Source: Balanoglossus misakiensis (taxonomy: Eukaryota; Hemichordata). From it: DNA of 64,000 nucleotides. The notes under the pieces are model-generated. The model was not told where the DNA came from. It saw nothing but the letters and a program-made list of their open reading frames with translations, and did no database searches. Shown in pieces: positions 39,794 to 51,900 of the stretch. The stretch covers positions 9,796,001 through 9,860,000 of the forward strand of contig CM082578.2 of the NCBI GenBank assembly GCA_040954595.2, in the 5' to 3' direction. The translations under genes were made by a program, and so were the position numbers. Positions within the stretch are counted from its first letter, which is position 1. Each line of letters starts with the position of its first letter.

Positions 39794-40825
39794 CCGGAGA
39801 TGACTGTATTTGACAATAACAATTTTTGAACATGATGCTTTGTCAAGGATGCAGAGTTCACGACAAAGTTGGGTCGGTAAAATCCATCATGGGCGGGGGG
39901 GGGGGGTGTTCATCTTAATTTATGAAACTGCAAAGAGGGTAATGATTTTCAGATAGGGGAGACGGGTTAGTTACTATTCATAAATGTCCACCCAGCCATA
40001 AGCTTTGTTTCTGTCAGTGAGTATGAAAAAAAACGTTGATTCTGGAAATTAAAGTGACTTGTCAAAAGCTGAATCTGAAGAAGTTAGGACACCATTTCAA
40101 GTTCAAGTTTCAGTGAGACACACACAAAAAAATATGCCACACACCCCTGGCTGCAAAAACTGAACGCTCCCTAATTTATGCACGCTGTAAACCCGAGCCC
40201 ACCGCAAAGCGAGCGTAGTTGTTATGGAAAAATCTTGTAACCGCTTCATGACCTTGGAAATGTTTTCGTAACGTATGTTATCGAAGACAACGGATTATAT
40301 TAGAGCATGGACCACGTCGAGAAGTAGTGACATAACCTTGGAATCATTAAGTCAGATAGCGGGGTGGGGGGGGGGGGCATTTGCACAGAAATCGTAAATT
40401 TCACGGTTATTTTTGTTACTTTGGGTGAATTGCCGACCACCTATATTACCATGAGGAGTTAACATCAAAGATATGTACTGCACATACACCACTGTTTTGA
40501 TTTGTTATAACTCGCAATTCGATCATTCCGGCGATCATCACACTAATTACAAAACAACAATAACCACAATGAAGAATAACATTTAAAACATGGGGATGAG
40601 AAAAATATTGCCATTATTGGTTTATACGCAAAAACTAAGTCAGTGAAACGAAATTTCCAATATAGGCCTACCACACGCCTGCGCCAAAACATGTAAAACA
40701 TGACGGAAAAGGAGATATTATTGATAAAATTAGTTCTTTTGGAGCAGCGACGCTTATTTGGTAAATTCTTGACTGGGAAAAATGTAGAAAAAAAATCCTA
40801 TACGAAACGGTAAAAAAAAAAAATC

Positions 40826-40916
40826 TCCTTCGAGCCGGATTCGAACCAGCGACCTAAGGATGACTATGCATCAATGCCTCTACAGTCCTCCGCTCTACCA
40901 ACTGAGCTATCGAAGG
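40826..40916 (-). tRNA. tRNA-Tyr (GTA) with 18-nt intron, copy 1
   Basis: The acceptor stem CCTTCGA pairs with TCGAAGG and is followed by discriminator A. A box TAGCTCAGTTGG and B box GGTTCGAATCC match the polymerase III consensus. The anticodon loop CTGTAGA (GTA) is split after G37 by the intron AGGCATTGATGCATAGTC. A run of T follows the 3' end on the - strand. Removing the intron leaves 73 bases. Confidence 0.96.
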
Positions 40917-41761
40917 ATTCCTGACATGAGCAATGAATTAAACAGCCGTATTTTCTATACACGTGTGAATGTTACATACATTTATGAATTTCAAAATTGA
41001 CATGCTGTCAGAGCTACTTGACCACGCACATTTCGCTTTTATTTTAGCGTTTATTATTCACGTATTCATATGCGTCACGCGTTGTTACACAGACATGCAC
41101 CGACAACGGTATCGTTGAGGGCGCTCGTCACATGGGATGTTTTCGTGTATCAGCTGGGATCTTCTCATAGGCCTAAACAGTAGTACATGTACATGGAATA
41201 AGCTTGGGTCCATACTGCACGGAGAGCTAGACCACAAATATTAGGGCCCACCCGGTCATCGTAGCTAAAACAGTAGCGCAGCGGCAACCAGACCTGGCTA
41301 CAGGCCACGGGCGTGACCAGGTAATACGCATTGGGACCTGCCTGCGTTGTCTCTCAATATGGGAATGTGGCCTCAGTTGACTTCCAAATTTTGGCTGTCA
41401 ATCTAGACAGCAAAAGATAAATTTTGCCCAACATTTTAGATATTAGCGCAGACAGACTGTCTCTAGTACAACCCCTGATCCAATATTCCCGGTCACTTTC
41501 AGGAAAAACGCCCGTCGCGGTTTATCGGCAATCCGGACACAACTGAACCTGGCCCTGATGTTTGAGCACAAGAGGATGGCGCCACCAACAGTCACAACGA
41601 TGGGTCGAGCAAACGAAAGTAAGGGTAAATAACACTTTTAAACTATTGAATGCGCTCATTGTTTGGTCACCTGGCACAGTCCCTGGTCATTGGTTTTGAT
41701 AACATGATTTTCCATATTGAATGTCAGATCATTTGTTCTCTGTACCTCCGGATATCATCAC

Positions 41762-41852
41762 CCTTCGATAGCTCAGTTGGTAGAGCGGAGGACTGTAGAG
41801 GCATTCACGCATAGTCATCCTTAGGTCGCTGGTTCGAATCCGGCTCGAAGGA
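41762..41852 (+). tRNA. tRNA-Tyr (GTA) with 18-nt intron, copy 2
   Basis: The mature body is identical to copy 1. The intron AGGCATTCACGCATAGTC differs from that of copy 1 at three positions. It ends in a T7 terminator just downstream (41855-41861). Copies 1 and 2 are divergent, about 0.85 kb apart. Confidence 0.96.
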
Positions 41853-41931
41853 GATTTTTTTACTGCAAAGTCAACCTTGACGTTGTATTGTCCCCATTTA
41901 ATTACTTGCAACATGTTCATGATATTCTTTT

Positions 41932-42246
41932 TCAAATATCACATGCAAAACCTGCAGTAAAATACCAAATGGTCATCTCCGGGATGGAGTCCAGCTTTGG
42001 CAAATCCATACTGATGGAGCTTGACACACTGTCGAATGTCGCCTCCGTCGACGTGGTCAAGAAACTGTCCTGGCTTTTGATTTTCGGCACGCCTGATTTC
42101 CGCGCCTGCTGTTTCTTGGACGTCCCCGTTCTCGAGCGCGCGTCGTCTTTCTTGTCAACTCGCGAGAACCTGTCGAACGACATGGATTCATTGCCCTTGG
42201 CTGAGACTGAGCTATTGGAGGATGACGACGGTCTTGTGTTTTTGTG
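41932..42246 (-). pseudogene. Duplicated last-exon fragment of the GPDG-repeat gene, with novel flanks
   Basis: 41983-42188 is identical, base for base, to 43108-43313 in the last coding exon of the neighbouring gene, in the same orientation and 1.1 kb away. On the - strand the copy is preceded by an unrelated Ser-rich open stretch (RPSSSSNSSVSAKGNES) after a possible acceptor GAATACAG at 42247. It is followed by different codons and a TGA at 41934-41932. It lies beyond the parent's poly(A) signal. It may be a non-functional partial duplicate, an alternative terminal exon, or an assembly artefact of two haplotypes. Confidence 0.6.
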
Positions 42247-42707
42247 CTGTATTCAAACGCATACTTGATGAACCCTGGGATTCATTATGCAGTGTGAAAT
42301 TCCTGTGCTCATTTACAATTCATTGTCTTTTGGTTTTCTTCAGTTGTCAAATTGCCGACGACAATTTTGAACGCAGATAGTCCACGCATGCCATATCCCA
42401 CGGTTTTGACGCTCACATTTGCACAGAATAGTTCACTGTGGCCCAATTTTCACTGGACACCGGGAAAGGCTTTCAAGGAGATATTGCTATGCAGGCTTTC
42501 CACAATTGACTTGCTGAATTGACCTCTCCGACCTACAGTACACCGTCAAGGCCCGCCGCCATTACTGCCCGTTTACCACCTAAAACTACCGGTTTTCATA
42601 TTACCGGTAACCCCCCATCCTCCAATTTGCGCCTGCCGGGTGTTGGGTCAATGATCTGGTCCCAAATCACGAGAAGCGACACAAACACTTACTTTGTCCA
42701 TAAAAAC

Positions 42708-42713
42708 TTTATT
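42708..42713 (-). terminator. Poly(A) signal of the GPDG-repeat gene
   Basis: TTTATT on the + strand gives AATAAA on the - strand, 254 bases beyond the stop codon at 42969-42967. Confidence 0.5.
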
Positions 42714-42966
42714 GTATCGTTTGAATATGGCATAAATATATTCAATTTTCAAATTCTTCAAGAATTTTATTTTGATTGTTTGGTTCCGTCACACGTTTGG
42801 AATTTCAGACTTTTAGTGGAGTTGCGCGTCAAAATGAATATTTCCTAAAAATGGCGGGTAAAACAAAATGCGCATGTCCGTTTTCAGCATACATGTAAGC
42901 AACTGACAAAGCAAATATTTTATAATAATAATAATAACCATATATATTCACTCTTTCATTATATTT

Positions 42967-45900
42967 TCAGTTCTTTTTAAGTTTGGATTTCCTTTGCAAT
43001 TTCGGTATATCATTGGCCGCTCTTTTCAGCGCCTCGTTGTGTTCGCGGTAATGTTCGGGCAACTGGAAGAAAGAGAACGTGAACGAACGGGTGAAGTTGA
43101 GTACTGAGATGGAGTCCAGCTTTGGCAAATCCATACTGATGGAGCTTGACACACTGTCGAATGTCGCCTCCGTCGACGTGGTCAAGAAACTGTCCTGGCT
43201 TTTGATTTTCGGCACGCCTGATTTCCGCGCCTGCTGTTTCTTGGACGTCCCCGTTCTCGAGCGCGCGTCGTCTTTCTTGTCAACTCGCGAGAACCTGTCG
43301 AACGACATGGATTGCTTCAGCTGCAGGAGTTCCTCCTTGGTCGGGGAGCGCTTGAGCTTGGCGTCGCCCAGTTGGCCGGGATAGACTTCGGGCACCTTCG
43401 GCAGGGTGGTGCTGCGCTTCATCAGGTCGTCGAACGCGTCGTCGCTCTGCTTGCGCGGCAGCGTGGATCTCATGTACTTCAGCCTCGCCGTCTCCTCGTG
43501 GCAGCTCAGACTGCTGTTGCAGCGCGAGAGGTTTGTGGAACTGGACGGTCTGCTGGAAAAGTTCAGCGGCTCTGCCAGCATCATGCTGCTGCGGCGCCTG
43601 GCCCCAACGCCCGCAGACGCCGAGCCGTCCTTGGGATATCGATCCCCTTGTCCGGTCTCATTTCTGCTTCTCCCAACGACTTTTCTATCCCCCTTGCCCG
43701 TTTTCTTTATAATCTGACGCGGCTTCTGCGTCGGCGCATCGCTGTCTTCCTCATCCGCGTCAATCAACGACACGTCGCCTGCATTTTCCAACTCTTCTTC
43801 CTTTGTGCCAACTTTGGGTAATATTGGCTTACCTGCCCCGGCGCGCTTTTTGCCCCGTTTCCCGGCCCTTTTTGCGTTTGTGCCGGAGGGCTTCGATTCC
43901 AGGACGCCGCCGTCCTCTTCCGAAGCTTCCGTGTACGTAGCAACGTTGCCGCCCGAACCTTGTGGACTGGAAAACATGTGCTTTTTGAGCGTCCCAGGCT
44001 TCGTGTCCGGTTTTCCAGTGACGTTTCTGACGGCCAAGTTTTTGATATTTTTCTTGTTGGGCTTAATACTACCCCGCCTGCTCGTTGTTTGTCCGCTGGT
44101 GGGCCCACCCTTTGAACCTCTTCGAGCGGTGTCTAACAAATCCTCCTGAAGGGTAACCACGTGTCCCAGCTTCTCCGCCAGTTCTTTGTCGTGAGTGTGT
44201 TTCCCTTTGATTTTGCACTTCGGGTCTTTGCAGATATCGTCGTCGCTGTCCTCGGACGAGTCGCCGAGCGCTTCGTCCGTTGTCCGGTCATCAACTCCTG
44301 AAGAAGGGTCTTTGCCCCTCGCTTTTCGGGCCGACAAATCGTAAGACGCGTCATCAATCGACCCACGTGCATCATCGATCGGTTGACGTCCAGAGGATGT
44401 CACGGCGCCGGCTTTGGAGTTAATCCGACTGCTGTCGTTGCGTTGGTAACCCTCACTTGAGTCACGTTCCTCGGCGCATGCGTCCGGGTCCTTTACGGTT
44501 TCGGGCAGATCAACTTCGGCTTCATCCAGTTCTCTGATGCCTTCAACCCATCCCCCGTCCCGTGGACCGCCGCCCCTCCGCCTCTTTCTCCTATCAAACC
44601 CCTGGCGACGGTTCACTTTGCCAGTGGTGTCGGCATCGGCGACATGGCTTCCTGGGCCCCGCTTCTCGTCCGACCGAGTTTCGACACGGTCACTCGCATA
44701 GTGACTGGGTATCTGTTGAAAATTGGGCTCGAATTTGCCTCCCCAGGTGCCTTCGGAGTAAGCATCGTCGCCGTCTGGGAACCTCTCTGCTGTTGGTTTG
44801 TCCACGCCAGGTAACGGGAAATGTCCACTAGTGGCAGTGGGAAGACCGCCGTCAGTCTGGTCATCATGATACTGCGACGAGACGTGCGATCCACGGTCGC
44901 TTGAAGCGTATACTCTGACCCCGGGCATCACCCCCGATGGACCATTTGGCATGAACTCCCCATTTGGCCCCCAGTGCCCATTGGGATAAAACTGTCCATC
45001 GGGGCCCATTTGGCCGCCGGGTGAAAGGTACCGTCGGGTTCGAAGCGGCCGTTGGGGTAATACAAGCCATTTGGGCCGATAGCTCCGCGCAGCAGCTTGC
45101 CGTCGGGCCCGTAGTCGGGCTGCGGTGGTCCACCAGGTCGAAATGTCCCGTCCGCTTCGTAACGTCCCCTCGGATAGAAAAGTCCATCCGGTCCCTTCAC
45201 GCGAGTCTCTTGCCTGCTTTTCGCCATCTCTGCCACTGTCTTGAAGGACATCCCGACCTCATCGCCCGGGTAAAAAGTCCCGTCTGGTCCATACTTGCCG
45301 TGAATGTAATATTTCCCATCAGGACCCATGACAAGGGGTTGGAACCTCCCATCCTTGCCAACCCTTCCTACGGGATTGAAACGCCCGTCCGGACCATAGG
45401 AACCTGGGTAAAAAGCGCCATCGGGTCCGATCTGCCCAATCGTGCCACCGGGGGCGAGTCCAGGGCTACCGCTGAAAGCAAACAGCCCATCTAGTTTGAA
45501 GTCGGCTGTAAAGATAAAAAGACAGACTATTATGAGACTTTCTAGTGATTGTAAAAGAAAACTGGAGAACAGTATGTGTTGCAACATACAAATATACAAA
45601 GCAGGAATAACCATCCGTTCTCACCGATTCTTAACTTTGCTGTGTTACTAAGCCCATACACGAGTATAAAATCAGCAAATGAGAAAGGGCACTTACAAGA
45701 AGCCACCGAGTTCAAGCTTGGTCCAAGTTGCTCCTCAGTTTTGAGCGTGTCTTCCGATGGTCCAAAACTGAAACCTTGTTTCACACCACCACTATCGCCA
45801 GCCCTGGTCTGTTTGTCATTTGGGCTGCCACCGAGGGCGCTCTTCTCGCCAGCTTCATCTTTCTGGTGGCCAGTTGATTTTGTCCTCAGGCTGCCTTCAG

Positions 45901-48900
45901 TTGTCTCTGCTCGGTCCTTGTCACGAGCCGTAGATTCTTTTTCCACTTTCTTTGCCGCTTTCCCGCGAGCCTTTGTGGGAACATCTGTTGGGGTGAAGGT
46001 GGTGGAAAAACCAAAGTCGTCAATTGAACCGAAGAACATCAGTCAACACCGCGTCATGCGTTTATATTTAGCGTAGGCACTTAGGTAATTGTAGTTTCTT
46101 TTGATAAGTTGACGTTTGCCCAATTAGGACAAGAAAAGTTGACAGAATAACTGAATGATGGATTGAATAACTGAAAGGTGTTTCCCCCTGGATGCCATAA
46201 AAATAATGTGCATTTCAGAAAAGTAGACCTAAACTGAAGGCGAATATAACAAATTAAATCTCATTACGCTGACCTGGTTTCTCACCGATGCTTTGAATTA
46301 GAACGGCTTCTTCGGAACTATCGACGCCGTTGGATTGCTCGTCTCCCGTGCTGTCGTACTCCGTCGCGGTCGTTGACGAACTGTTCGAGCTGTCGAATAC
46401 GAGCTTGCCGTCTGCCTCCTTCCCGCCCTTATTCTTGACGTGCCGCTTTGGAACGCCCCTATTGGTCACCTTCACGCTATCGTGCTTGATTATGATGGTG
46501 GCGGTCTTTCCATGCTCCGTCAGATCACTCAAATTCTGTAAGGGAATATTGGGAATCAGAGAAGGGTTTGTTATCTACCTTCGATAGCTCAGTTGGTAGA
46601 GCGGAGGACTGTAGTCGTCAATGCTTAGACATCCTTAGGTCGCTGGTTCGAATCCGGCTCGAAGGACGATATTTTTACGTTTTTTCCCCCAAGAGCGTCG
46701 ATCTATCTCCTTCTTTGTTTTTTATTCGATGCAAAGTTGTGTCATTTTACTGTACCTTGCATTGTACAATGTTGTAATAATAGAAATGTACGAGATCAAG
46801 GTACGTGGTTAGTTTGTAGACTGCAGGTCGTCCGTCGTTCATGGCGTCATTATTTCAAGGGATTACAAGTTGGAAAACAGAAAGAGCTTCCAGAGAGAAC
46901 CTCCAGTTGAATTTGCTTTATGTAAACTCTGATCCAGAGACTTTGCCTTTTTCTCCCCCACGTCAGTAGTTGTCATTTCGATTGCTCTCTTCCTCCTCTT
47001 TTCTATGCCAATCCCTCCACCAACGAAAAATAACCATGAAATAAGTGGGAACAAATTGGCCGGAGATGACGATTTCATTAGCGATACCAGCTTTCTCTAT
47101 GAGAATTGAACTGGCCCAGCACGAATTTTCTTGAAATTTACTTTTACTCAAAAAGGAATAAAAAAAAACACCAACGTCGATGTTGACTTTTGCAATTAAG
47201 GAAAAAAATCCTTCGAGCCGGATTCGAACCAGCGACCTAAGGATGACTATGCGTGAATGCCTCTACAGTCCTCCGCTCTACCAACTGAGCTATCGAAGGG
47301 TGATGAATACCGCTGGTACAAAGGACAAAGCTGACAATCACCGTGGTATTAATTAACGTGTGTTTGTACGGTAGTTTATTTGGGAGTGATTGGGAGGAGT
47401 CGTTTAGGTTTTCTAAGAATGTATCACTCCGTACCTGTAATAGCTGAGAACTCTGTGTATTCAGCCTGTAAGTGGGACCCCGTGTTGGTATGGGAAGCTC
47501 CTCACACTTGTCTGGCAGGAGGCCATATTCCTTCCAATGACTCAGGCATCTTGGGCAGTGGAACACTGGACGGGCTATGTTTCCGGGTGTGAAGTCTCGC
47601 TTTACGATCTGGAGAGAGAATTAGATGTCGTTTTGATTCATGTTTTTTTTCCATGTAAACACGTGTGCATGTAGTTTGTCTATGGCTTAATCTACCAGCA
47701 TTTTTAGAGACACGTTACGTTTCCATTCTATTTGGTGTGGGCGCGCCCTCAAACGACGGATTTTTCAATCTAGTGGTCTCCGGACCCTTTTGGCCGTGTA
47801 ACTGTAAGGCAGCATGATCTATATATCGCTATGGTGACGAGCGCGCATGCCGCAGACAAGTGTAATTACACGCCCATTTCCATAAGCCAATCATCGGTCT
47901 TCGAAAGCACTGAATGGTTCGCTCTCTCTATCTACCTTCGGAATCGAATACAAGCATTCCTCCTGAACAGGTACGCCGATCAAAGATCACTTGGCCTGCT
48001 CACGACTCACGTTTCAAAGTTTGCGTCGCTATGTGCTTATCGCGTGACGTTGACAGTCCGGCATCCAAATCATCCTGAGAAGCAGATGGCATTTTTTTCG
48101 TGTATGAATTCAAGAGTGAGAATTGGACCGATTCCAGAGCTTTCATCACTCAGTCTTGGTTTGAAATGCCCGCCGCTTTATATTGCTATCAAGATCTTTA
48201 TTAACATTCTTTTGTGGTGAGCAAAATTTTCCTAAACTCACCAGTCAGGCGAAAAAAACGGGGAAATGCAGGTACAAATATACGTACAAGGAAAATGATT
48301 TCGCATTTCTAATTGATTTCGTGGTTAGGGATATAAGTTACATATTCGATGCCGTAGGAATAATCTGAGAGAACCTCCATAGGAAAAGCCCGATTCCTAA
48401 CTCTATACACAGCCACTCCACAGCTAGGTTTTCTATACTATGGAAATGTTTGTCCTCACCTCTATAGTAATTCCCATAGAATGGCACATTAGCAGCTCTT
48501 CCAGTTGTTTGTGCAGCGCCGACACGTCTTCGTCGCAATCGCGAAACACTTGTCCCAAGGTGCGTGATTTCTGTTGGAGGGAAATTAATGACATGTGAAA
48601 TGATTTTTGTCCACCACCTGTTGGAGTAAGCGGTGTGACATTTGACATTTTCGGATTTCCTCTCATTTAAAAAAAAGTAGTTTGTCGTCCTTGGATCGGA
48701 CAAGGAGAGATTCTTTACCCGCCACATCTGCCGACCAGGTACCGAGAGTTCTATTGAACTACAACAGCAAGGTACAACAAGAGCGGGAAAGAAAGGGAGA
48801 CAACAGAAACGTGTTTTCTTCAACAATTTAGTTCTGCAAACACCGTGTTTACACACGGCGCTTAATCAGAACAATCTGGAGCTCCTCGGCATTATCTACA

Positions 48901-51900
48901 GTTGTTTTGTCATCATCTTCACTCAAACAGTGATTGGCAAATACGTCACCCGAAACGCCGTCGATAAAAGTTAACTTTCACTAGTTTGACGTGACAGAAT
49001 ACACCGACACGGTGTCGACATCTCATTGGCTCACCTCTCCGTGTTTCTTGAGCGGCTCCGTCGGGGTCCTCGGCGGCGGCAACTGAAGATCCTGGCCCAT
49101 GATGGACAGCGAGACGTCCTGGCGACTGCTTTTGTTGCTTGGGGGTTCGGATCCATGGTGTAAATCGGGCAGTTGCGAATACTGCGGGCAAACAAGAGAT
49201 GGGGAATCGGTCAATACTTGTGTGAGTGTGTGTGTGTGGGGGGGGGGGGGGGTACCGTGATTAAAGGAATGTGATGGTTGGAGAGTTTTATCGAGATACA
49301 TCGCGGCTTTGAGGAGATATGGTTTTTTTTATTTTCCTTGCTTACTGAGCTTTCGACCGAGAATAACTAACTTCAAGCGATAGCTTGAATAGTATCCAGT
49401 CTCACCTAAAAGGTCACGCGTTTGCATCCAAACATTTTCTCATATGAGAACAACCCCTCCAATGGTCAATGCGTGCCATTAGATGGAAGGTAACTCGCAC
49501 TTTAATGAGCGACAAGTATAACATTTCTCAAACTCATCTTGTCATGCTTGTGTCTTAAGTGTATTTTAACAGTCATGATGTAACTATCTTCTTGGTATGC
49601 GGACACCCCAGAAATCGTCGAATAGCGGGAAGAAAGTCGTACATGTGCACATGACAAACAGGTGCACTGACGATTTGTTTGTTAATAACTGGTCGCGGCC
49701 ATGTAATATGGTTACAATTTGAGATGCGGATCTCATCATTATTAAATCGCGGTTTTAATCAAATCCACCACCTGTTAATAAAAACAGGTGTTTGGTAAGG
49801 GAGTTCGCGGAATCCCCATATTTCCTGGTCGATCACGCTCAGCCATTAGATATATTTCGGATGGAAGGACATTAAGACAAATTGTCTGACTTCAAGTCAT
49901 TCATCAGCGTATAATTGCCCGCCAATGATCGACGCGATGATTTATGGCACCGCACATACCTCACTTCTAATAATAAATTTCAAGTTTACGCGAGTGTTTG
50001 GATATGTCGTTCCCCCGAGTGTTCCATACTTGAATCCCAAACTATAGACATGCCTACTACACTCAGCCGTTGCCTTGCAAAATGTATGTCTGTCGTCCAT
50101 GCATCCTTGGTGCGCAATAAGCGTAGAAGATCAGCGACTCAAGCTGTCACTGTGTCCCCGAAGGTCACGTGAAAACTAATTATTATAACGCCAGATTACC
50201 AGCAGCACTACAATGATTATCGGAATGGAAAATCAAATCAAATCCTTGAGAATAGTAATGACGAAAAATCTTTAGAATTGCACGCGTGATAAAGGAAGCG
50301 AATGATAATAACGACAGATGTGTGAATCATAATCTAGATCTCATCCTATTGGCAGATTTCCTAATCTTACAACTAGAAAACTACGTGCACTTCTCGCCTC
50401 AGTAATTAATTGCAGTATTAATTTGCTGATAACAATTATTTACCTTTCCCGATAAGATCTCATATACAGCGGTGGTTACCGAGAAAGGGTCAGCTATTAA
50501 AGAACGGTGTGCCTGCTACGGGTTCGTGGCCCGCCACGTGATCGCTATCATTAAATTTTCTGTCAAATTATATTTGCTCCTTTTATTCGGTTGCATCTGT
50601 CACTGCATATACTAGTATGCAATGAATCAACATTTACACTCGTTTAGTACAAGTGTCCACTAATAATTACCTGTTTCAGAAGTGGGCAAATTTGCGAGGC
50701 ATATATTTTGTAGTGCATTTACAAACACCGTATCGTCATGGGTTGGCGAGATAACAGGGTAGCAACGCGAGCAATGGCATCACAGCTCGTGAAATATACG
50801 GTCTCCGCGAACGATTGGGTAATTCATCTTAGGGCTTCCTTGTATTAAAACAAGGAGGCGAATATTGTAAATGTATAAAATAGCGTACTGGATACAGTGC
50901 TCCTATACGATTTTAATACATGATATTCCACTCATTGCGAGATCTCGCGAGACTTGGTTAATTACCGTAGGAACCGGTTTTAGTCAAGTAATACAAGTCA
51001 ATCTTTGTTTGAAACCAGAATGGGTGCAGGGTTTAACAATACTTCACTTGTGCACATGAGACTGATCAAGTTAGTATTGCCGAATGTCTTGATAATTTTG
51101 ACACGATGAATTGAATTGTATAACAGTATTTATTCGCGTAAAGCAAATTCTTGTCCCGGACTCGTCTCCCGGCGACACCACACCTGCTGCGGCGGTCTGA
51201 AGCCCTCGTGCAGAACGAACGAAAAATTCGGTAATTCGGGACGCGTGTTCTCGCCTCGCAAATTATCACCAATCGCCGCAGATCGGGTGTGTCAATATTG
51301 GACAGTAGGTAATAACGGGTAATAAGCAGAGCGAATGCCTACTATGAGTGGAACAAATACCGATAACGGATAACGGGTGCGGAATCACCAGACGACACAT
51401 TCTGTCGTTCTTTACTTTTCACCCGCCATGCCAAAAAGTGCCCAAATCTCCAAACGGCGGTGCGATTCAATAAAGGCATCATCTGACTGCCTGTCGTGAC
51501 ATCCGATGCTAGTTTGGTGAAAACCAATATAAAAGTTAGCCAGCGCCAACGTCTAAATTTAATAAAACCGTTTGCACCTGGCAAAAGAACAAAGTGCGTG
51601 CGCTCGTCTATTCTACCGCCTTGCCCTGTTAAAGCGAAGAGACCAATCACAAATCGGGTGTCGATTTTACTTGACCGATTCGCGCTTTCTGGGGCTTTTC
51701 TTACGAACAAACTGGTCATCACAAATCACACGGTTTGCGGGGAACGAGATCTATTTACAAGTCGTCTGAGTGAACTCAACAGAGTGACTTGTCGTGTATA
51801 TGCAATATGGTAGCTGGCCAAACATTGACGAGTACGAAGAAAGGGAAGTGGGTATAGACAAAGCGAGAAATGAAAATGGCCGCGGGAAAGTGTTGCCTGG

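Larger units (their letters stand above)
34192..40825. other. 6.6-kb gene-poor stretch downstream of KLF15
   Basis: No confident gene. It holds C run 34453-34470, G runs near 35541-35553, 37886-37897 and 40362-40377, a purine tract 39331-39419, three TGACGTCA sites and one candidate exon (38294-38419). The 148-codon frame at 35320-35766 runs through a G homopolymer and is probably chance. Confidence 0.5.

Noticed and set aside
43079-44149. Open frames of 100-170 codons on the + strand opposite the GPDG-repeat exon
   Set aside because: They are antisense shadows of the GC-rich last exon on the - strand.
47831-48220. 129-codon + strand open frame in the tRNA-bearing intron
   Set aside because: No splice, domain or codon support; it lies in an intron of the opposite-strand gene.
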